Part shown: one piece after another, positions 10,379 through 21,600 of the stretch | Layout of the letters: each line of letters begins with the position of its first letter | How positions within the stretch are numbered: position 1 is the first letter of the stretch | Assembly (NCBI RefSeq): GCF_032362555.1 | Contig: NC_083516.1 | Coordinates: 1,079,001-1,143,000 of the forward strand | Direction of reading: 5' to 3' | DNA: 64,000 bases | From: Amyelois transitella | Taxonomy: Eukaryota; Arthropoda; Insecta; Lepidoptera; Pyralidae | Position numbers and translations under genes: made by a program | The notes under the pieces: generated by a model | Databases searched by the model: none | Told to the model about the DNA's origin: nothing | What the model saw: the letters and a program-made list of their open reading frames with translations, nothing else

Positions 10379-12109
10379 CAATGAAAAAAAAACTTTTTCA
10401 AAACTCTACCGAATCACGTCTTAAAATCGTATTATAATGCGCAAATCTTTACTACATTACATTTTGATTAAGAACTCTACAAATAGACGCTATCTTTGTC
10501 CAGGTTAACTTTTTTTTCATGCGATCATTAGTCTTAAGAACGCAATGTAAACTTTAATACAATGTATATCTCGGAGGCTAAGCTATAAACTGAAGCGGTT
10601 TGACTATACGAGTAACTCGGTTTGAGGTTATCATCAAATTCTACTTTGTCTTGGAAACTGCAAGGCGCAGAATTGCAAAACGGACAATGTTGTTATAAAC
10701 TAGCGGTTAAGCTGTGAGCAGTGGCGGTTATAATAATTACGCAGATAGAAAAAAAATCTAAATTTTTGTTCATTATTATGAGACATTTCAACATCACTGA
10801 ATAATTGACATATCTATTGGTTTCACAACGTTGGTTGACGTCAAATATTACTCAAAATTAAGTTAACTGCCGCTTCCAAAGCGTCACAAACTGCGAAGAA
10901 GCGGTAACAAACTGCACTGTAGCATTATCTTCAATAACGTCAACTACACAATAATCCAAACTTTGTGAACGAGAGTGCAGAATAATATATATAGATGCTT
11001 CAAGTAAAATGTACACTACATAGGACCAAGTGGAAATCCATAGTCTCTGCCTACCCCAATGAGAGACTGGCGTGTTAGTATGTGTATGTATATTAAGATG
11101 TTAACTTATTTCAAAACTAACAATGAGAATGTGAAAAGTCACTTCTCAGTATCTAATTGCCCTCATATCAAATATTAACTGTTTGAACAGAAATTACTTG
11201 TTTACCATAAACGCTTCGTATCATATCGTATTTCAAAGCTTCCGATACAATTAGTAAATGGTACACATAGCTTAAGATTATTATTCGTAAATATGTTCTA
11301 AATGATCCATCAATAAAATGGATCGTAGTATATTTGTTTGATGGAAGATGTCATTAATGTTACTCTATTTCAGTCGGACTTATTTGGAGAAAAGAAAATA
11401 ATAATAGTGGTTTTTATATAACGTCGAGTGAAACGGGAAATGACTTTCCTTAAATTTGACTTAAGTTTACCTCGGTGCTGTTGAGGATTTGTCCGTGTGG
11501 AGTCATGATATCTGGATTCTAAAAATTTTCTCAACATCGCATTACCTCCAGACCACGGCTCAAATAACTTAACGGCGTGACCGTTGACCGTGCAGATTCA
11601 TGCAAAGGAAAGTTATATATGCGTTGAAAGTTTTTTTTATTTTTTAAAACAAAATACAAAACGTATAAATATACCGATCTCCCCGCTCAGCAAATGCCAC
11701 AGTGTGAGCTTCGACATTTGCGTTTAAGAGTACATTCATACCTTCAAATCGAACCCAACCCTATATTTTTTTATAATGCCCTTTAACGATTTTATTTCTC
11801 GATAAAAATACTCACACCTATATTTTTCGGACTGATCTCGCTACCGCCCGTGAACTTGCACCCCACCCCACCGCACGGCATAACGGCAGCGTAGTGCATA
11901 GCCAGTTTTTACAATGTTCAGTTTATACGGCCCAGCCAGCGTTCGTTGACATACAATATTGCATTCATTGCAGTTTACAATGTGCACACGAACGCTCTCT
12001 TCCTGTAAGCGGCGACGCTAATAAAATGTTATTTGGCGCCGAGGGTGACTGACTGGTCTATGTTATAGATGCGCGCATGTATGATGCGTTTTGTAGCGGG
12101 AGAGATGAT
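10379..12109. other. Spacer upstream of the first APPBP2 exon found
   Basis: No coding exon could be supported here, although the missing N-terminal exon(s) of APPBP2 should lie upstream of 12553. 10860-10985 carries the cactgtagcatt / aacgtcaac repeat. 11026-11092 matches the extreme 3' end of the LINE at 54081-56708 (tagtctctgcctacccc and a degenerate TATG tail). 11850-12010 is somewhat GC-richer but has no convincing start, donor or homology. Confidence 0.4.
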
Positions 12110-12365
12110 TCGGCTCATGAGAATGGTAATAAGCTGGGTTGGTACGGACACATCATGAGAAGAGAGGAAGGTCATGTTACTAAAAGAGCCCTAAATATGG
12201 AAGTGTAAGGTTTAAGAAATAGGGGGAAGACCAAAAAAAGAGATGGATGGACGGCGTAAAGGATAGTATGAGGAGAAAGGGAGTGACCAGTGTGATGGCA
12301 ATTGACAGAAGTAATTGGAAAAAACTAACATACTGTGCCGACCCCGCGTAGAAAGTGCACTGCAG
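12110..12365 (+). repeat. Second LINE family, 3'-end fragment
   Basis: Decayed reading frame with WYGHIMRREEGHV and KKRWMDGVKDSMRRKGV motifs, typical of the C-terminal end of a lepidopteran RTE-like reverse transcriptase protein, ending in ccgaccccgcgtag. Distinct from the LINE at 54081. Related scraps lie at 33300-33450 and, inverted, at 46425-46505. Confidence 0.6.
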
Positions 12366-12552
12366 CATTTTCACCGGACGTCAATTTACAAAATATAGAT
12401 CCATTAAATCTAAATCTAAATCCGCGGACGAAAGCACATTGTCCAAATTAAAAAAAAATGTGAATACTTTTAAAATTAATGAATTATTACGTGACGCAGA
12501 CCTACTTCTGAAATACCTTTAAACATCCATATTGTTGATGCTCTCCCAACAG

Positions 12553-12699
12553 ATGGTCCAATTCACATTCTGTGCGTTGTTCCAGATGTTCCAGGAGAAG
12601 AAGCTGTGCATCCTCGCTGGGGAGCTGTCACACCTGGACGTGTTCGATCGACTGCTGCGCTTCGGCGGTTCACAGCTGCCGCTGCTACAGTGTTTCCAG
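12553..12699 (+). CDS. APPBP2: APPBP2 exon 1 of those found
   Basis: Begins after acceptor ctcccaacag and ends CAG before gttggt; 147 nt, phase 0 at both ends. Encodes FQMFQEKKLCILAGELSHLD, matching the vertebrate segment around residues 50-95. The ATG at its first position is probably internal, because the family has an upstream N-terminal segment. Confidence 0.8.
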
Positions 12700-15600
12700 G
12701 TTGGTGAAGAATTAATTTGTTTTTTTTTTTAATTCATTTTGTGTGGCACCAATACAAAAAAGAATAGGACCACTCCATCTCTTTCCCATGGATGTCGGTA
12801 AAAGGCGACTAAGGGATAGGCTTATAAACTTGGGATTATTTTTTAGGTGATGGGCTAGCAACCTGTCACTATTTGAATCTCAATTCTATCATTAAGCCAA
12901 ACAGCTGAACGCGGCCTATCGAGTCTTTTTAAGTTTTGCTCTATCTACCCCTCAAGTGATAAAGGCGTCATTATATGCATGTATGTATGTATGTATGTAT
13001 GTGTGTACTCGTAGTTACCCGCGATCATTCTTCGGCTACAATTGGCGGCGTTCTGCGCAGCAAGAATGGTATGATATGGCATTACTGGCGCCTTGTCACA
13101 TTCAACCAGTTGAATCTACATGGTCTGTCTAGATTGTTTTTGCTTGTGTAGATAACTGGTTGAACGATACTACACTTTAGCTAAACGCAAGGTAATGCGT
13201 CTACATGGTAGGAACTTAATGAGGATCGAACATAACAGAACATACATATGATCACGTCTTTATCCCTAGCGGGGTAGACAGAGCCACCAGTCTTGAAAAG
13301 ACTGATAGGCCACGCTCAGCTGTTTGGCTTAGTGATACAATTGAGATTGAAATAGTGACAGGTTGCTAGCCTATCGCCTAAAAGAGGAATTTCAAGTTTA
13401 TAAGCCTATCCCTTAGTCGCCTTTTACGTCATACGTGGGAAAGAGATGGAGTGGTCCTATTCTTTTTTGTAATGGTTCCGGGAACCACACGGCACAGAGG
13501 ATGAGGATCGAGGCACGTATAATCTAGGTATACTATATTGTGAAAGGAAATGATTAGTATTTTTTATATTATTGTTTGTAACGAGTAAGCTCATAAAGTA
13601 TTAGACCGATTTTGACGAAATTTGGCACAAATATAGAGAAGACCTTCAGGAGAAACATATTTTTGGAAATTTCCATTTGTCAGTTTTTCGAGGCTGCTGG
13701 CTCTGTCTACCCCCGAAGGGATATAGACGTGATTATATGAATGAATGAATGAATGAAATTTCCACGAGAACGTGAAAAACGTGAATTTAAGTTTACTATA
13801 ATAAAAAAAAATTCAAAATAACTTCACTAATAGAATTCAGATTTTAATGGCTTATGTTTTCATTTATTTTAGTTATCAACATTATGGTCTGTAAATTACA
13901 TATATACTCGTAAGCTTCAGCTGAACCTGGCCGTCGATACTTTTGAGACTGTTGGCTCTGTGTGCCCCGTAACGGCTATGTCACAGTCTAGAACCGCTCA
14001 ATTGATAGTTTGTAATACCCGCAACGTGCCAATTTTGTAGAATCTGTGCCAAGACGCTTGACGATTTTGGCCATGCCGTGTGTTGGTTATTTTTGCCATT
14101 ATCATGACCAAATACATTTTACTTTTTTTTTTACAAATTACACTGATTGAGTTAGCCTCGATGTAAGTTTGAGACTTGTGTTACGAGATACTAACTCAAA
14201 GATACTATATTTTATAATAAATACTTATAAAGATAAACATCCAAGACCCAGGCCAATCAGAAAAAGTTCTTTTCTCATCATGCCCTGGCCGGGATTCGAA
14301 CCCGGAACCTCCGGTGTGACAGACAAGCGTACTACCGCTGCGCCACAGAGCCCGTCAATCGATCGCCGATCGAACGTCAGGCAATTTATCTTAGTTTATG
14401 TATGTTTATTTATTAATAAGTTTAGTTACACATATATTTAGTGGATAGGTATATGTCTATTATCTGTATTTCTGTTAGTATATTATTATATTGTTGCTCG
14501 TAAAAACACAGAGACTTGCCTCAGTAGACCTAGACTACATCTTTGATATATCTGTCAATCAGTTATGAATATGTGCCGTGTGGTTCCCGGCACCAATACA
14601 AAAAAGAATAGGACCACTCCATCAATTTCCATGGATGTCGTAAAAGGCGACTAAAAGATGGGCTTATAAACTTGGAATTCTTATTTAAGGCGATGGGCTA
14701 GCAACCTGTCACTAGTTGAATCTCAGTTCTATCATCAAGCTGAGCGTGGCCTGTCAGTCTTTTCCAGACTGTTGGCTATGTCTGTTGGCTATGTCTACCC
14801 CGCAAGGGATATAGACGTGATTATATGTATGTATATGTTTATAATAATGGTTCTCGTCTTACTATTTCAGGCGGTGACAGAGCACTGCGCTAAGCTTTCT
14901 ACAGAGCTGTCGTCAGCGTATCTGTTGAGATGTGACGCAGCTTCAGAGCCTGTGGACAAACTCATACACCTAGGATTAAGGCTTGGTATGTATCATTTGT
15001 ATTTATTTGAAAAAAATCTTCTTTTCGAGATCGTTGGCTCTGTATTCCCCGTGAGGGAAAAAAACGTGGTTATATGTATTGTGGCGTTTTACGCCGGGGA
15101 GACAGAAGCGGCTCGAGGTCACAGTATATATATGTATTCATTGTTACCAACCCTAAGGACACATGTCGAAAAATAAATTTAAATACTTAGGCATTTCAGT
15201 CTTTCGAGACTGTTGGCTCTGTCTTTTGTAAGCATTACCTTTTTAATACGTTTTCTAGTAATCGGTTAGGTGCCCGGTTAAATGCGTGATGCGCAGAAAG
15301 GCATAGGTTCGAATCCTACCTCTGCCCTATAACAATGACTATTTTATTAATTACGTACATTAGTTTGAATACTAACCGATGCTCTTACGGTAAGAGAAAA
15401 CCTCGTGAGGAAAAAGAAAAAAGGTTTAAGTCGAAGATTGCGGAGGTCAGATGGTTGTCGCTTTTTGCAAAAACCTGACTCACCCAATCCAGGATCCATG
15501 GTCAAGGCTCACCCCGGGCTCCTCTCCAGAGTGTTGATGTTACAACCGGGACCAAAAGCCAGGATGAAGAAGACTTACCTATATAAAGATGCGAAGTTTG

Positions 15601-18600
15601 GATTGATGATTCAACGACCTCTGTGGCGCAGCGGTAGAACGCTTGTCTGTGGCACCGGAGTTCCCGGGTTCGAATCTCGGCCAGGGCATGACGAGAAAAG
15701 AACTTTTTCTGATTGGCCTGGGTCTTCGATGTTTATCTATATCAGTATTTATTATAAAATAAAGTATCGTTGAGTTAGTATCTCGTAACACAAGTCTCGA
15801 ACTTACTTCGAGACTAACTCAATCTGTGTAATTTGTCCCGTATATATATTTATTTATTTATGATGGATTGATTATTGTCTGCAGGTGGTTTCCTCAACGA
15901 GGCCGGTTGGTACGCGGACGCCCAGAAAGTGCTGCTCCGCGTGAGAGACCTATGCCAGGCTCGCCCTCAGACCACCTACTACAAACGACTGACACTAGAA
16001 TGCTGCCACAGGTATGTTATAGGTTATCTGGTTTTTATAATGTTATATTTTCACAATTCTATCATTAAACTTAACAGCTGAATGTGGCCTGTCAAACACA
16101 AAATATAAGATAGAAAGTCTAGAATCTCAATCTTCTCAATCTCAATAAAAAAAACAATCAAAAAGAAATGATTACATGATATGATATTTTTGTTGCTAAA
16201 AATCTCTACTGTGTAAGTTATTATCACTTCTAAAGTGTTCTAATAACTAATTTAAACATTTTCAGGTTATTAAATACACAATCGGCGTACTGCTGCTTCC
16301 CAGCTGCCACAGAAACATACTCGTTAGCTGTAAAACTTCTCGGTGTACCCGAAGATGTGACCACAAAACTGCCGCCCGGGCCCTACGCTGTCGCGGAGTC
16401 GTGCGACAAAGGCACTCAAACAGACTTCGATAGCGAGTGAGTGTTTAATTACTTGGAATTGTTGCTTCCCACAGCTGCCACTACTTTTTAATAAGGTGAT
16501 CCCACTGCTGCCACCGAAATTTGTAGGTCACTGTGTAATTGCGTTTAAGAGAAAGAAAAATATTAGCTAGTTATTTTTTAATAGGATGGTGTAACTATAA
16601 ATATTTTTAATGCTCACTGTGATCAGTTAGAACACTTTCCAGGTTTAAATAGAGAAGCTATTACGCTACATAATTAACTTTAATTTTAGTCAAGATCTAT
16701 TTTCTCCAAAAATTCCACTTTGATATCCAGGTCAGACCACTCAGAAGTTCCTTGCTCATCAACCGGCGGCGTGGGTCGCACCAGTATCTGGGGAAGCACG
16801 GCGTTGGTGGCGAGACTATGCAAAGAGTTCAGTTCCTTATTCTTCGTGAGGTGTGACTACAACGCCGCGCACGCGTGGAGCATGTGCGCTTTGAGACTGT
16901 TAGACAAGCATACGCCTGCAAAGTGAGTACAATAGAAAGCTTTATATGTAACATTAAAAAGATTTATTTTCCAGAAACTTTTGGGTAAATAAATATTGAA
17001 GTTTTCTGTTTTAATGTTATCTTATGTGTTGGGTGTGTGAGACAAGTTTTGCGTTGGACGCGTTGTAGGCTGTGAAATCTGTCCTGTACAGTTTATTATA
17101 ACTGTTTTTGAAAAATCTATAGCATTTTTTCCAGATAGAGCTGTGGAAATAGAAATGAATTGTTATCAACGAGTTTCGTTTCCAGGATAACGATCGAAGT
17201 GCTGCGCGCGTGCGGGAAAGCGTGCGTGGTGAAGCGGCGCTTCCCCGCGGCCGGGCTGGTGGTGCGGCAGGCGGCGGCGCGCGCGCGGCGGGCGGGCGCC
17301 CAGCACCCGCGGCACGCCGCCGCGCTGCTGGACTACGGCTTCTACCTGCTCAACATCGACTCCATCGCGCACAGCGTGGCCGTGTACGAGCAGGCGCTGG
17401 CCAGCCTGCGCCGCGTGTTCGGCCGCGGCAGCCTGCACGTGGCCACGGCGCAGGAGGACCTGGCCTACGCGCTCTACGTGCTGGAGTACTCCTCGGGGCT
17501 GTTCTACAAGGCGCGGGAGCACGCCGAGCGGGCCATCCGCATCATCGAGGTGAGCACTCCTCGGGGCTGTTCTACAAGGCGCGGGAGCACGCCGAGCGGG
17601 CCATCCGCATCATCGAGGTGAGCACTCCTCGGGGCTGTTCTACAAGGCGCGGGAGCACGCCGAGCGGGCCATCCGCATCATCGAGGTGAGCACTCCTCGG
17701 GGCTGTTCTACAAGGCGCGGGAGCACGCCGAGCGGGCCATCCGCATCATCGAGGTAGCTCCATATCACACATGTACACCTATTTTCCACTTTTATTCAAA
17801 GTCAGTATCAGGTGTCAGGCCGTAAAACTTAATGAAATGTTAGCGAACCACGGGGTTTTGAAGCCAGTTGCTGGAAATATGCTGTGATAAGAGCTATTAA
17901 TTATGCAGATGTATCAATTTCTACGGGGACCGTGCCGTTAGAGGGATTAATGTTAGAAGGATATCAGATCATGAATACTTAGGGTTTACGAACCAGTTTC
18001 TTCTCTGAACCAACTGGGTCTCGGGTCCGATTCCCGGTCAAAACGTGATGGCTTAGGTCTGTGGACATTTATCTATTTAAGTAATTTATCTATTTATTTA
18101 TATAAAATACAGTAGCATTCAGTTAATATCCGTATAACAGAAGTTTAAAAATTTGAGGCTAGCTCGATCCGTGTGATTTATCTCGTAAATATTTATACTA
18201 AAAGCCGCCCGCGACTTCGACCGCGTGGAATAAACCCCGCGAGAACTTCGGTATAAATGATCCACTTCCAGGATCCATGGTCAAAAGCACACCCCGGGCT
18301 CCTCTCCAGAGTGGTGAGGATGCAACCGGGACTAAAGCCGGGCAGGATAAGATTTTCTAGTTTTTTGATTGTGTGTACATATATTTTCAGAATCTGGTCC
18401 CCCCGGACCATTTGCTCCTCGCGTCCGCAAAGCGGGTGAAGGCTCTCATACTGGAGGAGATCGCTCTAGACACACCCGCCGGCCAGGAGATGAGTATGTA
18501 CCTATATTTTAACGAACGATTGACGGCCTCCGTGGCGCAGCGGCAGTGAAATCGTCTGTGAAACCGGAGGTCCCGGGTTCGAATCCCGGCCAAAAATTGA

Positions 18601-21600
18601 AATTTGGAATTTGTGTTTTTGGATTCTTATATGTTATATACATACATAAGATCACGTCTTTATCCCTTGCGGTGTAGACAGAGCCAACAGTCTCGCGAAG
18701 ACTGATTGGCCACGTGCAAGTTGTATGGTTTGATGATAGAATCGTAGCAACACGAATCATCGCCCATCGCCTAAAGGATGATTGATATAAATAATATATA
18801 ATATACTAGAGGCCGCCCGCGACTTCGTCCGCGTGGAAACCCTATCATTACTTAACAAAAATTCCGCGGAAACTCCGGGATTAAAAGTAGGCCTATATGT
18901 TATTCTGGGTCTTCAGCAACCTACATACATACTGACATACTCACAAACTTTCGCATTTATTTTTATTATTATTATATATATATATAATAAAAATAAATGC
19001 GAAAGTTTATATATATATATAATATATTTACAGAACCATCGCTCCTGGAAGAGTCAGAGTCTTTGCACAAAGCGGCATTGGCGTTGTCCATGATGGCTTT
19101 TGGAGAGAAAAACGTACAGACAGCCAAACACTACGGCAACCTTGGCAGACTCTACCAGAGCATGCAGAAGTTCCAGGCGAGTATTTTGTGTCGCACAGAT
19201 ATTTATGTATACATACATACATACATGATCACGTCTATATCCCTTGCGGGGTGGACAGAGTCTGCAAGGCCACGTTCAGCTCTCTATGGCTCAATGATCG
19301 AAATGAAATTCAAATAGTGACAGGTTGCTGACGCATCACCTGAAAGAGGAATCCTCAGTGTATAAGCCTATCCCTCAGTTGACTTTAACGACATCCATGG
19401 TCAAGATATAGAGTGGTTTTAATTCTAAATTGTCGGAGACCACACACAACAATGTTACATACAATACATATAATCACGTCCCTTGCGCGGTAGACAGAGC
19501 CAACAGTCTTGAAAACACTGGTGGGCCACGTTCAGCTATTTGGCTTTAAGATAGCATTGAGATTCAAATAGTGACAGGTTGCTATCGCCCATCGCCTAAA
19601 AGAAGAATCCCAAATTTATAAGCCTATCCCTTAGTCGCCTTTTACGACATTCATGGGAGAGAGATGGAGTGGTCCTATTCTTTTTTTTTTCTATTGTTGC
19701 CTGCAATACCACACGGCACAACAATGAAATTAGAAATTAAATGAAATATTCTTTATTTACTTGAAACATGGTACAAATGGGTGTTACACATATATGTATG
19801 TGATTACTTACATGTTCCGCGAGAAGAATGGTTAATTGTGTCAAGGAAAATGTCCACACGGCACAACAATGTTCAATTGTGTTATTGAAAGTATATTTTC
19901 CGCCAGAAGTATGGTTCAATTGTGTAATTAAAAAAATATGTTTTGCCAGGACGCGGAAACCATGCACCTGAAGGCCATAGCCATCAAGGAGGAGCTGCTG
20001 GGCCCCGACGACTACGAGGTGGGGCTGAGCGTCGGCCACCTCGCCTCGCTCTACAACTACCACATGAACATGCACTGCGCCGCCGAGAAACTGTACCTCC
20101 GGTCTATATCTATCAGTGAGTGGGGTTTTTGGTTATTTGATTTTGTTGCGGTTTTTGTGTGTGTGGCGACATCTTTATATATATATATAGTCACATACAT
20201 ATATATATACATAAATAGTCACGTCTATATCCCTTACGGTTACGGGGTAGACAGAGCCGATAGTCCCGAAAAGACTGAATACAGCCACGTTCAGCTGCTC
20301 GGCTCAATGATAGAATTGAGATCCATAAAATCACACGACGCTGTGAGTCGGTCGAAAACAGTGAAAGGTCTAAATCGCGCAAGCAAAGATTTCTCGCCCG
20401 ATGAGAAACTCTACCTCAGATCCATATCTATTAGTGAGTGCGCTTTTGGTTATTTGATCGACGGTTTGTGTGTGTGTGTGTGTGGCGACATCTATAAGTG
20501 TCTCAAATATAAACTTACGTGACGCTGTGACTCAGTCTAAATGACTAAATCGCGCAAGCAAAGGTTTCTCGGCTCTGAGAAACTGTACCTCAGATCAATA
20601 TCTATCAGTGAGTGGGTTTTTGGTTATTTGATATTGGCGGTTTGTGTGTGTGTGTGGAGACATCTATAAGTGTCTAAAATATAAACTTACGTGACGCTGT
20701 GAGTCGGTCGAAAACAGTGAATTGTCTAAATCGCGCAAGCAAAAGTTTCTCGCCCGATGAGAAACTCTACCTCAGATCCATATCTATTAGTGAGTGCGCT
20801 TCTGGTTATTTGATCGGCGGTTTGTATGTGTGGTGACATCTATATTTACATATATATCCCTTACGGGGTATAGAGCCAATAGTCCCGAAAAGAATGCAGC
20901 CACGTTCAGCTGCCCGGCATAATGATGGAATTGAGATCCAAAAATAGCGGGTATTAGGTTAATTTTTAAAGTTTTTTATTATTCGTAAATTATATCGTAT
21001 TTAAGTTTCTGCTGAGTCCGTCTCCTAGAATACGGTCCTGTCTCTTAATACTAATTAATACCTAGCGCCCGGCAATTTGAAATCGCTAAGTCTTCTATGA
21101 ATTTCGTTGCGTTTTCGTTCGCTAGTTTTTTGTTTCTTTTCACATTTTTTTCATTCGATTATTTTTTTTATGTTAGAGAATTGTATAAATAGCACCCAAT
21201 ATATGTATATTTATTTTGTTAATCGTTCTTCTCTTTACATATTACAGTGCCGTGTGGTTCCCGGCACCAATACAAAAAAGAATAGGACCACTCCGTCTCT
21301 TTCCCATGGAATGTCGTAAAAGGCGACCAAGGGATAGGCTTAAAAACTTGGTATTCTTCTTTTAGGCGATGGGCTAGCAACCTGTCACTATTTGACACTC
21401 AATTCTATCATTAAGCCACACAGCTGAACGCGGCCTATCAGTGTCTTTTCAAGACTGTTGGCTCTGTCTACCCCGCAAGGGATGTAGACGTGACCATATG
21501 TATGTGTTACATTGGCAAGTTGGTATAAAACTACACTGCAATTTACCAACTCGCAGGCCTTGTTGTCTCTGTCTACCCCGCAAGGGATATAGACGTGACC

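Noticed and set aside
11850..12010. Missing first exon of APPBP2
   Set aside because: Somewhat GC-richer, but no frame resembles the family's N-terminus and no good donor in phase was found.
14280..14357. tRNA gene on the minus strand
   Set aside because: Same SINE family; cloverleaf is incomplete.
15613..15680. tRNA gene at the SINE head
   Set aside because: A and B boxes are present, but the acceptor stem does not pair and the family recurs with a fixed non-tRNA body.
17166..17522. Minus-strand 118-codon frame over APPBP2 exon 6
   Set aside because: Antisense shadow of a GC-rich exon; no homology seen.
17210..17689. Alternative plus frame, Arg/Gly/Ala-rich, 159 codons
   Set aside because: Shifted frame of exon 6; composition reflects GC-rich codons.
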